IMG/VR virus record: IMGVR_UViG_3300044639_000300 | Span: 1-41,243 of that record | DNA from: a virus | Reading direction: 5' to 3' (one strand) | DNA length: 41,243 nucleotides | In this document: piece by piece, positions 18,530 through 25,744 of the stretch | How positions within the stretch are numbered: position 1 is the stretch's first letter | Layout: the number at the start of each line of letters is the position of its first letter | Notes under the pieces: model-generated | Database searches by the model: none | What the model saw: only the letters and a program-made list of their open reading frames with translations | What the model was told of the DNA's origin: nothing | Translations under genes and position numbers: made by a program

Positions 18530-18602
18530 AGGTTGGTTCTTTGGCTAATTTGGTGAAGTAATTGAGTAGTGCCTCAAGGAGTGGTTTGAGCCACCCCCAC
18601 AT
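18432..18602 (-). CDS. 56-aa protein in a frame overlapping the lipoprotein gene
   Basis: This short gene begins at an ATG sharing its A with the stop of the upstream membrane-protein gene (TAATG) and ends inside the lipoprotein gene, overlapping it by 98 bases in another frame. The protein starts with an amphipathic Trp/Leu helix (MWGWLKPLLEALLNYFTKLA) and ends in a basic tail (KRRHFRAHIRAWLLKQRD). It has no Cys lipobox and no full membrane helix. The tight stop-start coupling and sensible composition support a real gene. The overlapping pair recalls Rz/Rz1 organisation, but which partner would be the inner spanin is unclear. Confidence 0.6.
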   Translation of the reverse strand: MWGWLKPLLEALLNYFTKLAKEPTYAQDADPGAGDKRRHFRAHIRAWLLKQRDPGT

Positions 18603-18784
18603 TAGGCAACCTTCTTCGAGGCATCCTTTGCGAGGATCAGTCCAACACCGGCGGTGATAGCGGCGATTGTTGCCCCGATATCCATGGCAGTCGTTGGGTC
18701 ACCATCGAAGAATGAAGTGAGTGCGGATCCGATGGCAACAACGATTGCAGCGATGCCGCAAACAGTAGTGTTTCGATTTGACAT
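18602..18784 (-). CDS. Small two-helix membrane protein, holin candidate
   Basis: A 60-aa protein with two hydrophobic stretches, GIAAIVVAIGSALTSFF (residues 10-26) and IGATIAAITAGVGLILA (37-53), joined by a short acidic turn, plus a Lys-rich C-terminus (KDASKKVA). This is the layout of small class II holins. It sits two bases after the scaffold stop and is coupled by TAATG to the overlapping pair that includes a lipoprotein, so the three form a likely membrane/lysis cassette before the capsid gene. Another holin candidate lies at 2881-3102; I cannot tell which is the true holin. Confidence 0.7.
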   Translation of the reverse strand: MSNRNTTVCGIAAIVVAIGSALTSFFDGDPTTAMDIGATIAAITAGVGLILAKDASKKVA

Positions 18785-18786
18785 AT

Positions 18787-19590
18787 TTATCCTTGTTGGA
18801 AGTTGGAAGCACCCATACGCAAGGACACCTCGCGCCGGAATGCTGGATCAGTTTGATAGCGGGGATCAGTCATAGCAGTAACCATCTCATGCTTCGAGCG
18901 GAACCCAATCTGAGTACCCGTTGCTTTCCCATCGACCCGCGCAGGGCTCCGGTTCTGAGCATCGAATTGTGCCTTGAGGGTCTTGATGGCAAACGAGGCA
19001 GACTTCATGTTGCCTGAGCCCATGATCACATTGAACGCCTCTTGGTCATCTGCTGACAGGTTCTTCCCTGCCCAATCGATGACCTCGTTGAAGCCTTCAC
19101 GGCCACCTACGACTGCATAGACACCTTCGGCTTGCTTATCAGCGACTGCCTTCTGACCTTCGATATAGGCATCTACAACACCCTTACCGAGACCAAGGGA
19201 CTGAAGCTTGGCATAGGAGTCCTCGGACAGGTTGCCCTGGTTACGGAACTCCGATACGAAGCCATCGAGTGCCTCGGTACCAATGACCTTGGCAGCAGAT
19301 GCTTCATCAGCAACTGGCTCAGTCTTTGGATCCTTGGCACCCAACTTCGCCTGTAGTTCAAGGTAAGCCTTCTCTAACTCAGCGGCATCTTTGAACTTCC
19401 CGGCAAGAGGGGCGGGTGCTTCAGCGGACGCAGGGGATCCCGAAGGAGACTCCGCTACCTGCCCAAAGTCACCCGCTGGCACATTGGCCTCTGCCTCTGC
19501 ACGGGCGGTCTCATCAAACCGTGCAGCGTAAGCCGCATCGTTGGGACCTTGTGATGGATTAATCTCGAATACTGGTGTCGCCTCAGCCAT
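18787..19590 (-). CDS. Capsid scaffolding/assembly protein (T7 gp9-like)
   Basis: A 267-aa acidic, Ala/Glu-rich protein between portal and capsid, where T7 encodes its scaffold (307 aa). The N-terminal third is low complexity (ETARAEAEANVPAGDFGQVA, then SPASAEAPAPLAGKFKDAAE). A conserved-looking helical core follows (LEKAYLELQAKLG), then GYVAVVGGREGFNEVIDWAGK-type sequence. The C-terminus has DPRYQTDPAFRREVSLRM, typical of phage scaffolds. It would direct procapsid formation and leave before packaging. It overlaps the portal gene by 8 bases. Confidence 0.9.
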   Translation of the reverse strand: MAEATPVFEINPSQGPNDAAYAARFDETARAEAEANVPAGDFGQVAESPSGSPASAEAPAPLAGKFKDAAELEKAYLELQAKLGAKDPKTEPVADEASAAKVIGTEALDGFVSEFRNQGNLSEDSYAKLQSLGLGKGVVDAYIEGQKAVADKQAEGVYAVVGGREGFNEVIDWAGKNLSADDQEAFNVIMGSGNMKSASFAIKTLKAQFDAQNRSPARVDGKATGTQIGFRSKHEMVTAMTDPRYQTDPAFRREVSLRMGASNFQQG

Positions 19591-21148
19591 TTTGTGTCAT
19601 TGCTCCTGGTTGCATCTGTTGTCCCTGTTGCATCTGTGCTTGCATCAACTTCGCACCACCTTGTACAACACTGGGACCGAGTTTCTCAATACTTGCTTGT
19701 TGCTGTGCCTGTTCGGTTTCCTGTTGGATCTGCTCTTGGCTCTTAACGAGTCCATTGAGGTCGAGTCCAAGTGCACTTGCTCTCTTCGTGAGATACCCCT
19801 GCACATTGAGGTATTGAGCGAGTGCCTGTGGTCCAAGGCTGTCCTTGACACCCACAACAAACGCATCGAGTTTCTGTAGATCCTGTCCACGACCAAGGGC
19901 ATCAAGGCCGGTGACGATGACGGGACGCACCATGCCCTTAGGCATCTTGCGGAGTTTCTTCTTACGCAGCATCTGACCCATGACAATGAGGACGAGGGGC
20001 TGCGACAGTTCTTCGCTGAGGGTTGCGAACACACCACCCAAGGATGACTCCAGCTCTGAGATCATTGCGCGGACTTCAGTAGCAGTCACACGCTCTCCCC
20101 CACGCTGTACCGCAGTGTTCAGTAGGAACGCATATCCGAGGCGATCCTTAATCCCATCCATAGTGTCAAGGGCAACCCGGAAGTCCTGGTACTTCTCGAC
20201 CTGAAGAACACTCACATCGTCTGCAATGCCCTCACGGATAGCACCGTTAGGAGCATCCTGTAGGGTTCGAGCCTGTGTGAGACCATTGGGGTTCACAAGG
20301 AACAGCATTCGTGATGCTGCCATGGAAGCCTCAACGATGCTGCGGGTCAGACCTTCAAGGCTGATCAGGTCACCGAGGTACTCCTCAACGAGACCGCGAC
20401 CATAGTCCTCGTCCGATACACGGTTCCACCTGAGGACAACATAGGGCAGATCTTCAGCAGCGTAGGTAGAGCGCGAGTCTGCTACCTCGATACCGGCTAC
20501 CTCTTGCCAGACATCAAACTTGCCTGATTCATTACGGCAAGCAATGGTGTAGACATCGACTTCACGGGCGACATCACCTGATTCCATGTAGACAGCAGCA
20601 CGGATCTCAGGGGATAGTACGGAGAGATCAGACACTTCTTTCGTGACGATGTGGATGATGTTGTCTGAGGGATCCCGTTCAACGACATAACTCTCAAGCC
20701 CACGGAACCGCCACTTACCCTTAGGGGTCAGTTCGATCAAACCGTTGCCTGAGATCAGGAGGTGGCGCATGGCCTCATACATGATGGGTCGAGTCTGCAT
20801 TGACTCGATTTCATCCATGATCTCCTTCTCCATCTCGCTGAAGGCATAGTCAAGTTCACCCAGGAGATCAGCGGACTCAGCAGCCCGGAGGGTTTCCCGG
20901 TTGATGGTGAAGCGGAAGAAGGGGGTATTCGGGGGGAGCAGCGAGAGCAGCAGTTTGGCTGCTAGGTTGTTGACCCCTCGGGCTCCAAGGCTGTTGTAGG
21001 GGGTAGGGAGTGCCGAGGCAGATCCTGTACCGGCGGCTGGATACATATATGGCAGCGTCAGTTCAGAGCACTTACGCGCCCGAAGGACATAGGAGGAACG
21101 CTCCCCATCCAAACGGTTCCACTTCTCCTTAGCCGAGTAGTCCATCAT
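19583..21148 (-). CDS. Portal / head-tail connector protein (T7 gp8-like)
   Basis: A 521-aa protein (T7 gp8 is 536 aa) forming the dodecameric ring at the capsid vertex. Diagnostic stretches are RKCSELTLPYMYP near the N-terminus, GARGVNNLAAKLLLSLLPPN (about residues 51-70), the central LPYVVLRWNRVSDEDYGRGL and GGERVTATEVRAMISELESS. The C-terminus is Gln-rich (QEQIQQETEQAQQQAS), as is common in these proteins. It follows the gp7.3-like gene directly and overlaps the scaffold gene by 8 bases. This is a very secure call. Confidence 0.97.
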   Translation of the reverse strand: MMDYSAKEKWNRLDGERSSYVLRARKCSELTLPYMYPAAGTGSASALPTPYNSLGARGVNNLAAKLLLSLLPPNTPFFRFTINRETLRAAESADLLGELDYAFSEMEKEIMDEIESMQTRPIMYEAMRHLLISGNGLIELTPKGKWRFRGLESYVVERDPSDNIIHIVTKEVSDLSVLSPEIRAAVYMESGDVAREVDVYTIACRNESGKFDVWQEVAGIEVADSRSTYAAEDLPYVVLRWNRVSDEDYGRGLVEEYLGDLISLEGLTRSIVEASMAASRMLFLVNPNGLTQARTLQDAPNGAIREGIADDVSVLQVEKYQDFRVALDTMDGIKDRLGYAFLLNTAVQRGGERVTATEVRAMISELESSLGGVFATLSEELSQPLVLIVMGQMLRKKKLRKMPKGMVRPVIVTGLDALGRGQDLQKLDAFVVGVKDSLGPQALAQYLNVQGYLTKRASALGLDLNGLVKSQEQIQQETEQAQQQASIEKLGPSVVQGGAKLMQAQMQQGQQMQPGAMTQNG

Positions 21149-21349
21149 TTAGTAAGCCCCAGGGATGTTGGCACCGGATCCACTGTTCACCGACGGGCTC
21201 AAGGGGATCGTCAGGAGATCCAACCCGAAACCACCGGGCTTGCGCTTTGCCATGGTTGCTGCCGTAGCCTTGAAGGATTCAGCCATCTTGACGGGTGGCG
21301 GTGGCGGTGGTGGTGATGGTCTTGGCTTCGGGATCGAGGGCATACACAT
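21149..21349 (-). CDS. Small proline-rich virion assembly protein (T7 gp7.3-like)
   Basis: A 66-aa protein just before the portal. I chose the ATG at 21349 (MCMPSIPKPRPSPPPPPPPV) because ACAGGA lies about 10 bases upstream and because small proteins at this locus in T7-like phages typically begin with Met-Cys and a Pro run. The second half (MAKRKPGGFGLDLLTIPLSP) has the recognisable GGFGLD-L-IPL element. T7 gp7.3 is a tail-assembly/host-range protein; transfer of that role is inference from position and pattern. The Pro tract is encoded by a simple GGT/GGC-like repeat on the plus strand. Confidence 0.75.
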   Translation of the reverse strand: MCMPSIPKPRPSPPPPPPPVKMAESFKATAATMAKRKPGGFGLDLLTIPLSPSVNSGSGANIPGAY

Positions 21350-21351
21350 GG

Positions 21352-21528
21352 TTATTTTTCCTGTTGTTCTTTGAGCTTTAGTTCGAGGAATTGGATCACT
21401 GACCAACTCCCAAGGCGATGCCAGATAGCGCGGTCTTGATCATCCAACCGAGGGATGGGTAGAGGGAACCGCGCCTTCAAGGCAACGATCAATTGGGGAT
21501 TGATTAGCGGGATTTCAGTATCCTTCAT
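21352..21528 (-). CDS. Hypothetical 58-aa protein
   Basis: I chose the ATG at 21528 because it overlaps the preceding stop as ATGA. The frame is open further upstream, but that part is only a shadow of the diphosphohydrolase-like gene. The protein starts MKDTEIPLINPQLIVALKAR and ends in a Lys/Glu-rich helix (FLELKLKEQQEK). It resembles small conserved proteins found just before gp7.3/portal genes in podoviruses (NPQLIxALKxRFP). I know no function. Confidence 0.7.
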   Translation of the reverse strand: MKDTEIPLINPQLIVALKARFPLPIPRLDDQDRAIWHRLGSWSVIQFLELKLKEQQEK

Positions 21529-21926
21529 TCCATAGGTACCAATCCAGGCAGGATGACCTCGCCGGTGTCGTTCAATTCCATGGGCAAAGTGTTCTCCCGG
21601 ATCCGGTTGAGAGTCCATTGGTAAGCCGCAAGGTTCCAACGGGCAGCCTGTAGATGGGGCTCATCCCGGTGACCAATCATGTACTTGGTCAGATGCCGTA
21701 GGCCTGAGTCGAGGTAGCGCGATAGGGGCTGCCCCTTCTCCCAGTTGCGATCCCCATACTTCTTCGCACCCAACTCCATGTACCGGGCATCTGCTTCGAT
21801 GATCTCCCAAGGAAGTAGATCGAACCTGCCCTTTCCCTCCCGTGTATCCCGGCGGCTACCTGTGTTCCACTCCTGCCGCTTACCACTGTCCTTCAGGCTG
21901 ATCCCTGCGATTTGATGATCACTCAT
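21525..21926 (-). CDS. dATP/dGTP diphosphohydrolase-like protein
   Basis: A 133-aa protein. The core RFDLLPWEIIEADARYMELG, then AKKYGDRNWEKG, YLDSGLRHL and HLQAARWNLAAYQW matches the phage family named dATP/dGTP diphosphohydrolase (N-terminal domain, MazG-like all-helical). The His/Glu/Asp residues in these blocks would bind metal and nucleotide. Such enzymes trim nucleotide pools during replication. There is no PurZ-like gene here, so I see no support for 2-aminoadenine DNA. It sits between the coiled-coil gene and the 58-aa gene, both overlapping by four bases. Confidence 0.75.
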   Translation of the reverse strand: MSDHQIAGISLKDSGKRQEWNTGSRRDTREGKGRFDLLPWEIIEADARYMELGAKKYGDRNWEKGQPLSRYLDSGLRHLTKYMIGHRDEPHLQAARWNLAAYQWTLNRIRENTLPMELNDTGEVILPGLVPME

Positions 21927-22168
21927 TCGACCACCGAGTGCTTTCCGTAGTGGACAATCTTGGGTGCCTTAGGCTCAACACGGATGTCATCACCACACCC
22001 AAGGTTCACCAAGCGAACCTCAAGCTCACGGATCCGAGCGAACTGCTTCTTCTCTTTCTCCATGTAGTAGTCGAGTTCAGCCAGGGTGTCGGACAGTAGG
22101 TTGTCTGAGATAATCCCGTACTTGCGGCTTGCCTCTAAACGCTCTATCAATGTTTGCTTCTTTGCCAT
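21923..22168 (-). CDS. Hypothetical coiled-coil protein
   Basis: This 81-aa protein belongs to no family I know. A basic N-terminus (MAKKQTLIERLEASRKYGII) is followed by a long charged helix (LAELDYYMEKEKKQFARIRE, then LEVRLVNLG) likely to form a coiled coil. The ribosome-binding site AAAAGGA lies about 8 bases before the ATG. It overlaps the next gene as ATGA, so it belongs to the same translation-coupled run as the exonuclease. Confidence 0.7.
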   Translation of the reverse strand: MAKKQTLIERLEASRKYGIISDNLLSDTLAELDYYMEKEKKQFARIRELEVRLVNLGCGDDIRVEPKAPKIVHYGKHSVVE

Positions 22169-22179
22169 TGCAGATCCTT

Positions 22180-22278
22180 TTAGTAATCGGGTGAACCGTC
22201 GATGATGAAGAACAAGAGAGCACTACAGGCCGCTAAGATCACGGTGATGCATCCAAAGGCAAGGACAAAGTCAAGCAT
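22180..22278 (-). CDS. 32-aa small membrane protein
   Basis: A very short gene between the exonuclease and the coiled-coil gene. Its ATG at 22278 overlaps the exonuclease stop by 8 bases and has GGGAG 7 bases upstream. The peptide is almost entirely one membrane helix (LDFVLAFGCITVILAACSAL, then LFFII) followed by a short polar tail (DGSPDY). Good ribosome-binding spacing and exact packing between neighbours support it. Its function is unknown. An LAAC motif is present, but hydrophobic residues after the Cys make a lipoprotein unlikely. Confidence 0.6.
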   Translation of the reverse strand: MLDFVLAFGCITVILAACSALLFFIIDGSPDY

Positions 22279-23005
22279 GGCTTGGCTCCCATAGGCGGAC
22301 GCGACCCGTCTTCTTGACATAGTCACCCTTGCGAAGGATGTAAGCACACCGGGCTTGTGTGATGGCTACTGATGCTGAGAGCCCTGCTTTCGCATAGGTC
22401 TCCACGACACCTGCCCAGCCACCCTCATCAACGATCTTCTCTGCCCGCACTGGACCAATGCCTGGGCACCCTGGGTACCCATCGACTCTGTCGCCGGTGA
22501 GCGTTTGGATCAGATGGGTTCTGTTGGCATCAGCAGGGGTAACTGTGATCACACCGGCATCAGGGTTGTTGGGGTTGAACCAACGACCGGGGATGGTCTT
22601 CATGTCCTTATCAGCGGAGACAATGATGGACTTGGTCTTGCCTGTGGCGTAGATGCCCATGACATCATCAGCCTCAAGGTTCTTCCAGGTCTGGCACGGC
22701 CAACACTCATTGATGTAAGCGCGAAGCTCCACGAAGCAGATGGGCTTACGGGTTGCCTTACGATTTGATTTGTACTCCGGGTACACACCCTTTCGGAAGT
22801 TCATGGCATCCGTAAAGCACACGGTGTAGGAGTCGCCCCCAAGTTTCTCAACGAACTCCACGATGTCTACATCAACCCGACTCTTAGCCTCAGCGAAGTC
22901 TGAGTGGAGCGTGAAGAAGTCATCACCCCAGTTGATCACCTTCTCTACCGAGGCGGCTGCTGTGTATGCGAGGATGTCACCATCGATAACAATATGTGTC
23001 TTCAT
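22271..23005 (-). CDS. 5'-3' exonuclease (T7 gp6-like, FEN family)
   Basis: A 244-aa nuclease for primer removal and host DNA breakdown. It starts with IVIDGDILAYTAA (metal-binding Asp), followed by CFTDAMNFRKGVYPEYKSNR, whose Arg/Lys-rich arch is typical. NLEADDVMGIYA and IIVSADKDMKTIPG supply the two further acidic clusters. The helix-three-turn-helix is visible as GCPGIGPVRAEKIVDEGG. All the key residues expected of FEN-type phage exonucleases are present. It follows the DNA polymerase region as in T7 and overlaps the preceding gene by four bases. Confidence 0.93.
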   Translation of the reverse strand: MKTHIVIDGDILAYTAAASVEKVINWGDDFFTLHSDFAEAKSRVDVDIVEFVEKLGGDSYTVCFTDAMNFRKGVYPEYKSNRKATRKPICFVELRAYINECWPCQTWKNLEADDVMGIYATGKTKSIIVSADKDMKTIPGRWFNPNNPDAGVITVTPADANRTHLIQTLTGDRVDGYPGCPGIGPVRAEKIVDEGGWAGVVETYAKAGLSASVAITQARCAYILRKGDYVKKTGRVRLWEPSHA

Positions 23006-23232
23006 TGCTCGTCCCTACCATCTCGCTCTTCAGCATTCGTAATCATGTTCCGCACTCGCATTGAGAGCATCTCAGTCATCCCAAGCATCTCGGGAGCACT
23101 CCCGTTGGTTTCCATAACGATTGCATAGGTGGTCTTGGATCTGTTCTGGTACCCAAAGAACACGAAGCAATCCATGCGCTTATCGATCTCTTCGAGTAGT
23201 TCTGTGGTGCTTGCAAGTTCAAGGTCTTTCAT
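23002..23232 (-). CDS. Hypothetical 76-aa protein
   Basis: It begins MKDLELASTTELLEEIDKRM and contains CFVFFGYQNRSKTTYAIVME, a pattern that recurs in small phage proteins next to replication genes (TxELLEEIxxR-x-FVF). A Met-rich second half ends in a charged tail (NAEERDGRDEQ). It lies between the homing endonuclease and the exonuclease, overlapping both by 4 bases. No function is known to me. Confidence 0.75.
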   Translation of the reverse strand: MKDLELASTTELLEEIDKRMDCFVFFGYQNRSKTTYAIVMETNGSAPEMLGMTEMLSMRVRNMITNAEERDGRDEQ

Positions 23233-23654
23233 ACAGATTCCTTTCCGTAATCAATTCGCTTCAGTGACTTGATGCGCTGTATCAGTTGCTTCCGTTGCTC
23301 TGACCCTGGAGGCCAAGTGCGGATCTGTGTCATCAAGGATGCTTGTGTTCGCTTCTCGATGAGGTAAGGGGAGACCATCAGGGCAGCATTGATTGCGTTG
23401 TCTCCATCAACGACCCACTCCCAGGCTGTACGGGCGTTGGGGTTGGTGGTGGACTTGCGGCGGATGCTTCCGCCCCATTCCTTCTTGAGCGCAGCGAGTA
23501 CCCCTGGAAATGTGTTCGAGACACATAAGCGCGCATTGCCCTTGCGGTAGAGCGCAAAGGATCCTTCACCATCGATATAGCCAGCCAGATAAGCAATCCA
23601 GTTGCTCCTTTCAATGAGTCTCGGCCCATGTAGCCCCGGTACGGAACTCACCAT
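23229..23654 (-). CDS. LAGLIDADG homing endonuclease overlapping the polymerase 3' end
   Basis: The signature is YLAGYIDGEGSF, a single LAGLIDADG helix with its catalytic acidic residue. After it come CVSNTFPGVLAALKKEWGGS and AWEWVVDGDNAINAALMVSP, and a basic end (QRIKSLKR). One motif in ~120-140 aa implies a homodimer. The first ATG in frame is at 23654 (141 aa), giving a 44-base overlap with the polymerase. A strong GAAAGGAG lies 7 bases before an in-frame ATT (Ile) just ahead of the motif, so a shorter product from a rare start is possible. It is probably a free-standing mobile gene riding on the polymerase locus. Confidence 0.85.
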   Translation of the reverse strand: MVSSVPGLHGPRLIERSNWIAYLAGYIDGEGSFALYRKGNARLCVSNTFPGVLAALKKEWGGSIRRKSTTNPNARTAWEWVVDGDNAINAALMVSPYLIEKRTQASLMTQIRTWPPGSEQRKQLIQRIKSLKRIDYGKESV

Positions 23655-25392
23655 CAAGGGCACACCGGAAGCCAAGGGTTTCCCCTGCTGACTTGATGCA
23701 ACCAACGGCATTGGTGCCAATGTGATCTTCGAGACCCCGACGGCATTCGATTTGGAACTCATCATGGATCCATCCGATGACTGCATAGTCTTTCCCCCAT
23801 TCGAGATTTGCCCAGGACATATTCTGAACGAAGTGCAAGAGTGCTTGCTTCATAATGACTGCACCGGCAGACTGAAGCAGTGTGTTCAATGCTGCGTGTT
23901 CTGAGCGGATAGGTAGATGTCTGCCATCGAGACCAATCAGGTACCCACGCTTCGATGCTGCTGATACGCAGTCTTTGAGAACCTTGTAGGCACCCACCTT
24001 CTTCTCGAAGGAACCCCGGAGCCGCTTGCCTTCCTTCACGCCACCACCAACAGTCATACCTAACTTGAGATCACCGGCTCCGTAGATCATGGCATAGATC
24101 AGAGTCTTGGCGATGTTCCGCTTCTCTTCAAGATCTGCATTGTGCTTGTCCCGCTTCGTCCCTGGTGCAACGATGCCGAATGCAATCGCGTTTGTCCAAT
24201 GGATGTCACCATTGAGTACAGCCTTGCAGTAGAGACCATCGTCATAGGCATGGAGGAAGTGGGATAGGCACCGTAGTTCAAGTCCCGAGGCATCAGCACC
24301 AACGAGCACCCAGTTAGGACGGGGACCAAAGAGGCTGCGGCACTCCTTGCCATAGGGTGACCTTGAGGCAGGAACCTGCGCCATGTTGGGCTTACTGTGG
24401 GTTGCTCTGCCGGTGACTGCACCATTGGTATTGATGCGGCCATGGATGACTCCATTGCGGGACAACTTCACCCATGCTTCCTCACCCTCACCGATCTGCC
24501 CAAGACGCTTCACGATCAGTAGGTACTCACATAGAAGTTTGGCTTCCGGATAAGGGAGCTTTGAGAGCACAGCCTCGTCGATCTTTGGTTGCCCTGAAGG
24601 AGTCACCTCCTCCGCTTGCCACCCGTAGAGTTCATTAAGACCTCTCGCAATGTCCATACGAGACCCTGGGTTGAATACAGCGGTCTTCACCTTGGTCTTC
24701 ATCTGAATCATCTTGGCAGGGAACACCTTCACCAACTGTTCCTTGAGATCCACCCGCTTGATCAGTAGTTGCGCGGTGAGCCTGTCAGCACCAGGGCGAT
24801 CAAAGTGCCACCCTGCCCGCTCAATGCGTTGGCAGATCCGAGCCACCCCTAGTTCCAACTCAACGGCCTTCGGTGCAGGACCCTGTGCAATCAGGTGCTG
24901 ATAGAGAGCAAGGGTGACCTTGGTATCTACTTCGCAGTAGTCCTGCATCTCCTGAGTCCATGCTGACCAATCAGCGTTCTCGCCGTAGGTGTCCTTGAGG
25001 AGCCCAAGACGCTGCCCCCATGCCTTGAGGCTGTGGCTACCAATCAGTTCCTTGTTGAATCCAACACGCTTCCAATCATCATTGCGGAGGTCTGGGTAGA
25101 CCAAGCGAGAGAGTGTCAGGGTGTCAAGGATCTTCTTGGTTGGAATGAATCCAAGGAGTTGTTGAAGGATCGGTAGATCGAAAGCAATGATGTTCTGACC
25201 AATGATGCAAGAGGCTTCTTGGAGAACCTTGATGGAAGCACCATGACCTGAAGCAAGACTCGTAGATGTAAGGATGGCTCCGGTGTTCGCATCACGGGTG
25301 ACGATGCACCAGATCCTTGTGGAGGCATCGAGTGAATCGGTCTCGATATCGAAGACCACAGAAGTGTCCAAAGTATTTGGACTATTGCTCAT
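23611..25392 (-). CDS. DNA polymerase, family A (T7 gp5-like)
   Basis: A 593-aa protein (T7 gp5 is 704 aa) with 3'-5' exonuclease and polymerase domains. The exonuclease carries FDIETDS (14-20), an FDLP site (71-74) and YCEVDTK (152-158). Polymerase motif A is GADASGLELR (365-374), motif B RNIAKTLIYAMIYGAG (425-440) and motif C HDE (543-545). The O-helix has Tyr at the T7 Tyr526 position, as in polymerases that accept dideoxynucleotides well. It is shorter than T7 gp5, mainly before the thumb, so thioredoxin binding is uncertain. Its end is overlapped by the homing endonuclease. Confidence 0.96.
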   Translation of the reverse strand: MSNSPNTLDTSVVFDIETDSLDASTRIWCIVTRDANTGAILTSTSLASGHGASIKVLQEASCIIGQNIIAFDLPILQQLLGFIPTKKILDTLTLSRLVYPDLRNDDWKRVGFNKELIGSHSLKAWGQRLGLLKDTYGENADWSAWTQEMQDYCEVDTKVTLALYQHLIAQGPAPKAVELELGVARICQRIERAGWHFDRPGADRLTAQLLIKRVDLKEQLVKVFPAKMIQMKTKVKTAVFNPGSRMDIARGLNELYGWQAEEVTPSGQPKIDEAVLSKLPYPEAKLLCEYLLIVKRLGQIGEGEEAWVKLSRNGVIHGRINTNGAVTGRATHSKPNMAQVPASRSPYGKECRSLFGPRPNWVLVGADASGLELRCLSHFLHAYDDGLYCKAVLNGDIHWTNAIAFGIVAPGTKRDKHNADLEEKRNIAKTLIYAMIYGAGDLKLGMTVGGGVKEGKRLRGSFEKKVGAYKVLKDCVSAASKRGYLIGLDGRHLPIRSEHAALNTLLQSAGAVIMKQALLHFVQNMSWANLEWGKDYAVIGWIHDEFQIECRRGLEDHIGTNAVGCIKSAGETLGFRCALDGEFRTGATWAETH

Positions 25393-25676
25393 GGTTCTTG
25401 CTCACTCCCGATCCAGAGCCGAAGGTCTGCTGCTGTACCACGGTGGAGAATCCCTGGTGTCCCTGCTCCCATACCAGCACCTTCAATGTTGAAGCTGACC
25501 CACTCTGCTGCTTCCTCATCAGTCATGCCCTGCTTGACGAATACGCTGCACAACCTTGGGTAGCTGTAGATCACCACGGGTGGATAGCCACATCGATCAA
25601 TGAAGCCGATGACGGCCTTGTCTGCTCCGTCAATCCACAAGGTCTCAGCACTTTCCTTCTTTGCGGATTTATCCAT
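25389..25676 (-). CDS. Hypothetical protein between primase-helicase and DNA polymerase
   Basis: I chose the ATG at 25676 (MDKSAKKESAETLWIDGADK; 95 aa) over the TTG at 25685. The conserved-looking core is KAVIGFIDRCGYPPVVIYSY and EEAAEWVSFNIEGAGMGAGT; similar small proteins sit beside polymerase genes in other phages, with no known function. The ATG is only 12 bases below a perfect -10 hexamer (25689-25694) and has no clear Shine-Dalgarno site. It overlaps the polymerase gene by four bases. Confidence 0.75.
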   Translation of the reverse strand: MDKSAKKESAETLWIDGADKAVIGFIDRCGYPPVVIYSYPRLCSVFVKQGMTDEEAAEWVSFNIEGAGMGAGTPGILHRGTAADLRLWIGSEQEP

Positions 25677-25688
25677 GTTGGTCAACTA

Positions 25689-25716
25689 ATTATAAGTGAC
25701 GCTTTCGCCAAGGCAA
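25689..25716 (-). promoter_or_regulatory. Sigma70-like promoter before the polymerase gene group
   Basis: On the minus strand TTGCCT (25716-25711), a 16-base spacer and a perfect TATAAT (25694-25689) precede the small gene upstream of DNA polymerase. The predicted start leaves a leader of only about five bases before the ATG at 25676. Just upstream are two small inverted repeats (25712-25728 and 25727-25742). It could be a host promoter or part of a phage promoter. Confidence 0.5.
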
Positions 25717-25726
25717 TAGTGCATTG

Positions 25727-25742
25727 CCGTGGATTTCCACGG
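25727..25742. repeat. Perfect inverted repeat after the primase-helicase gene
   Basis: CCGTGGA and TCCACGG pair over 7 bases with a 2-base loop, two bases past the primase-helicase stop. A second hairpin (GGCAAT/ATTGCC, 25712-25728) adjoins it and covers the -35 of the promoter. There is no T-run, so it may be an operator or a processing site rather than an intrinsic terminator. Confidence 0.55.
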
Positions 25743-25744
25743 AA

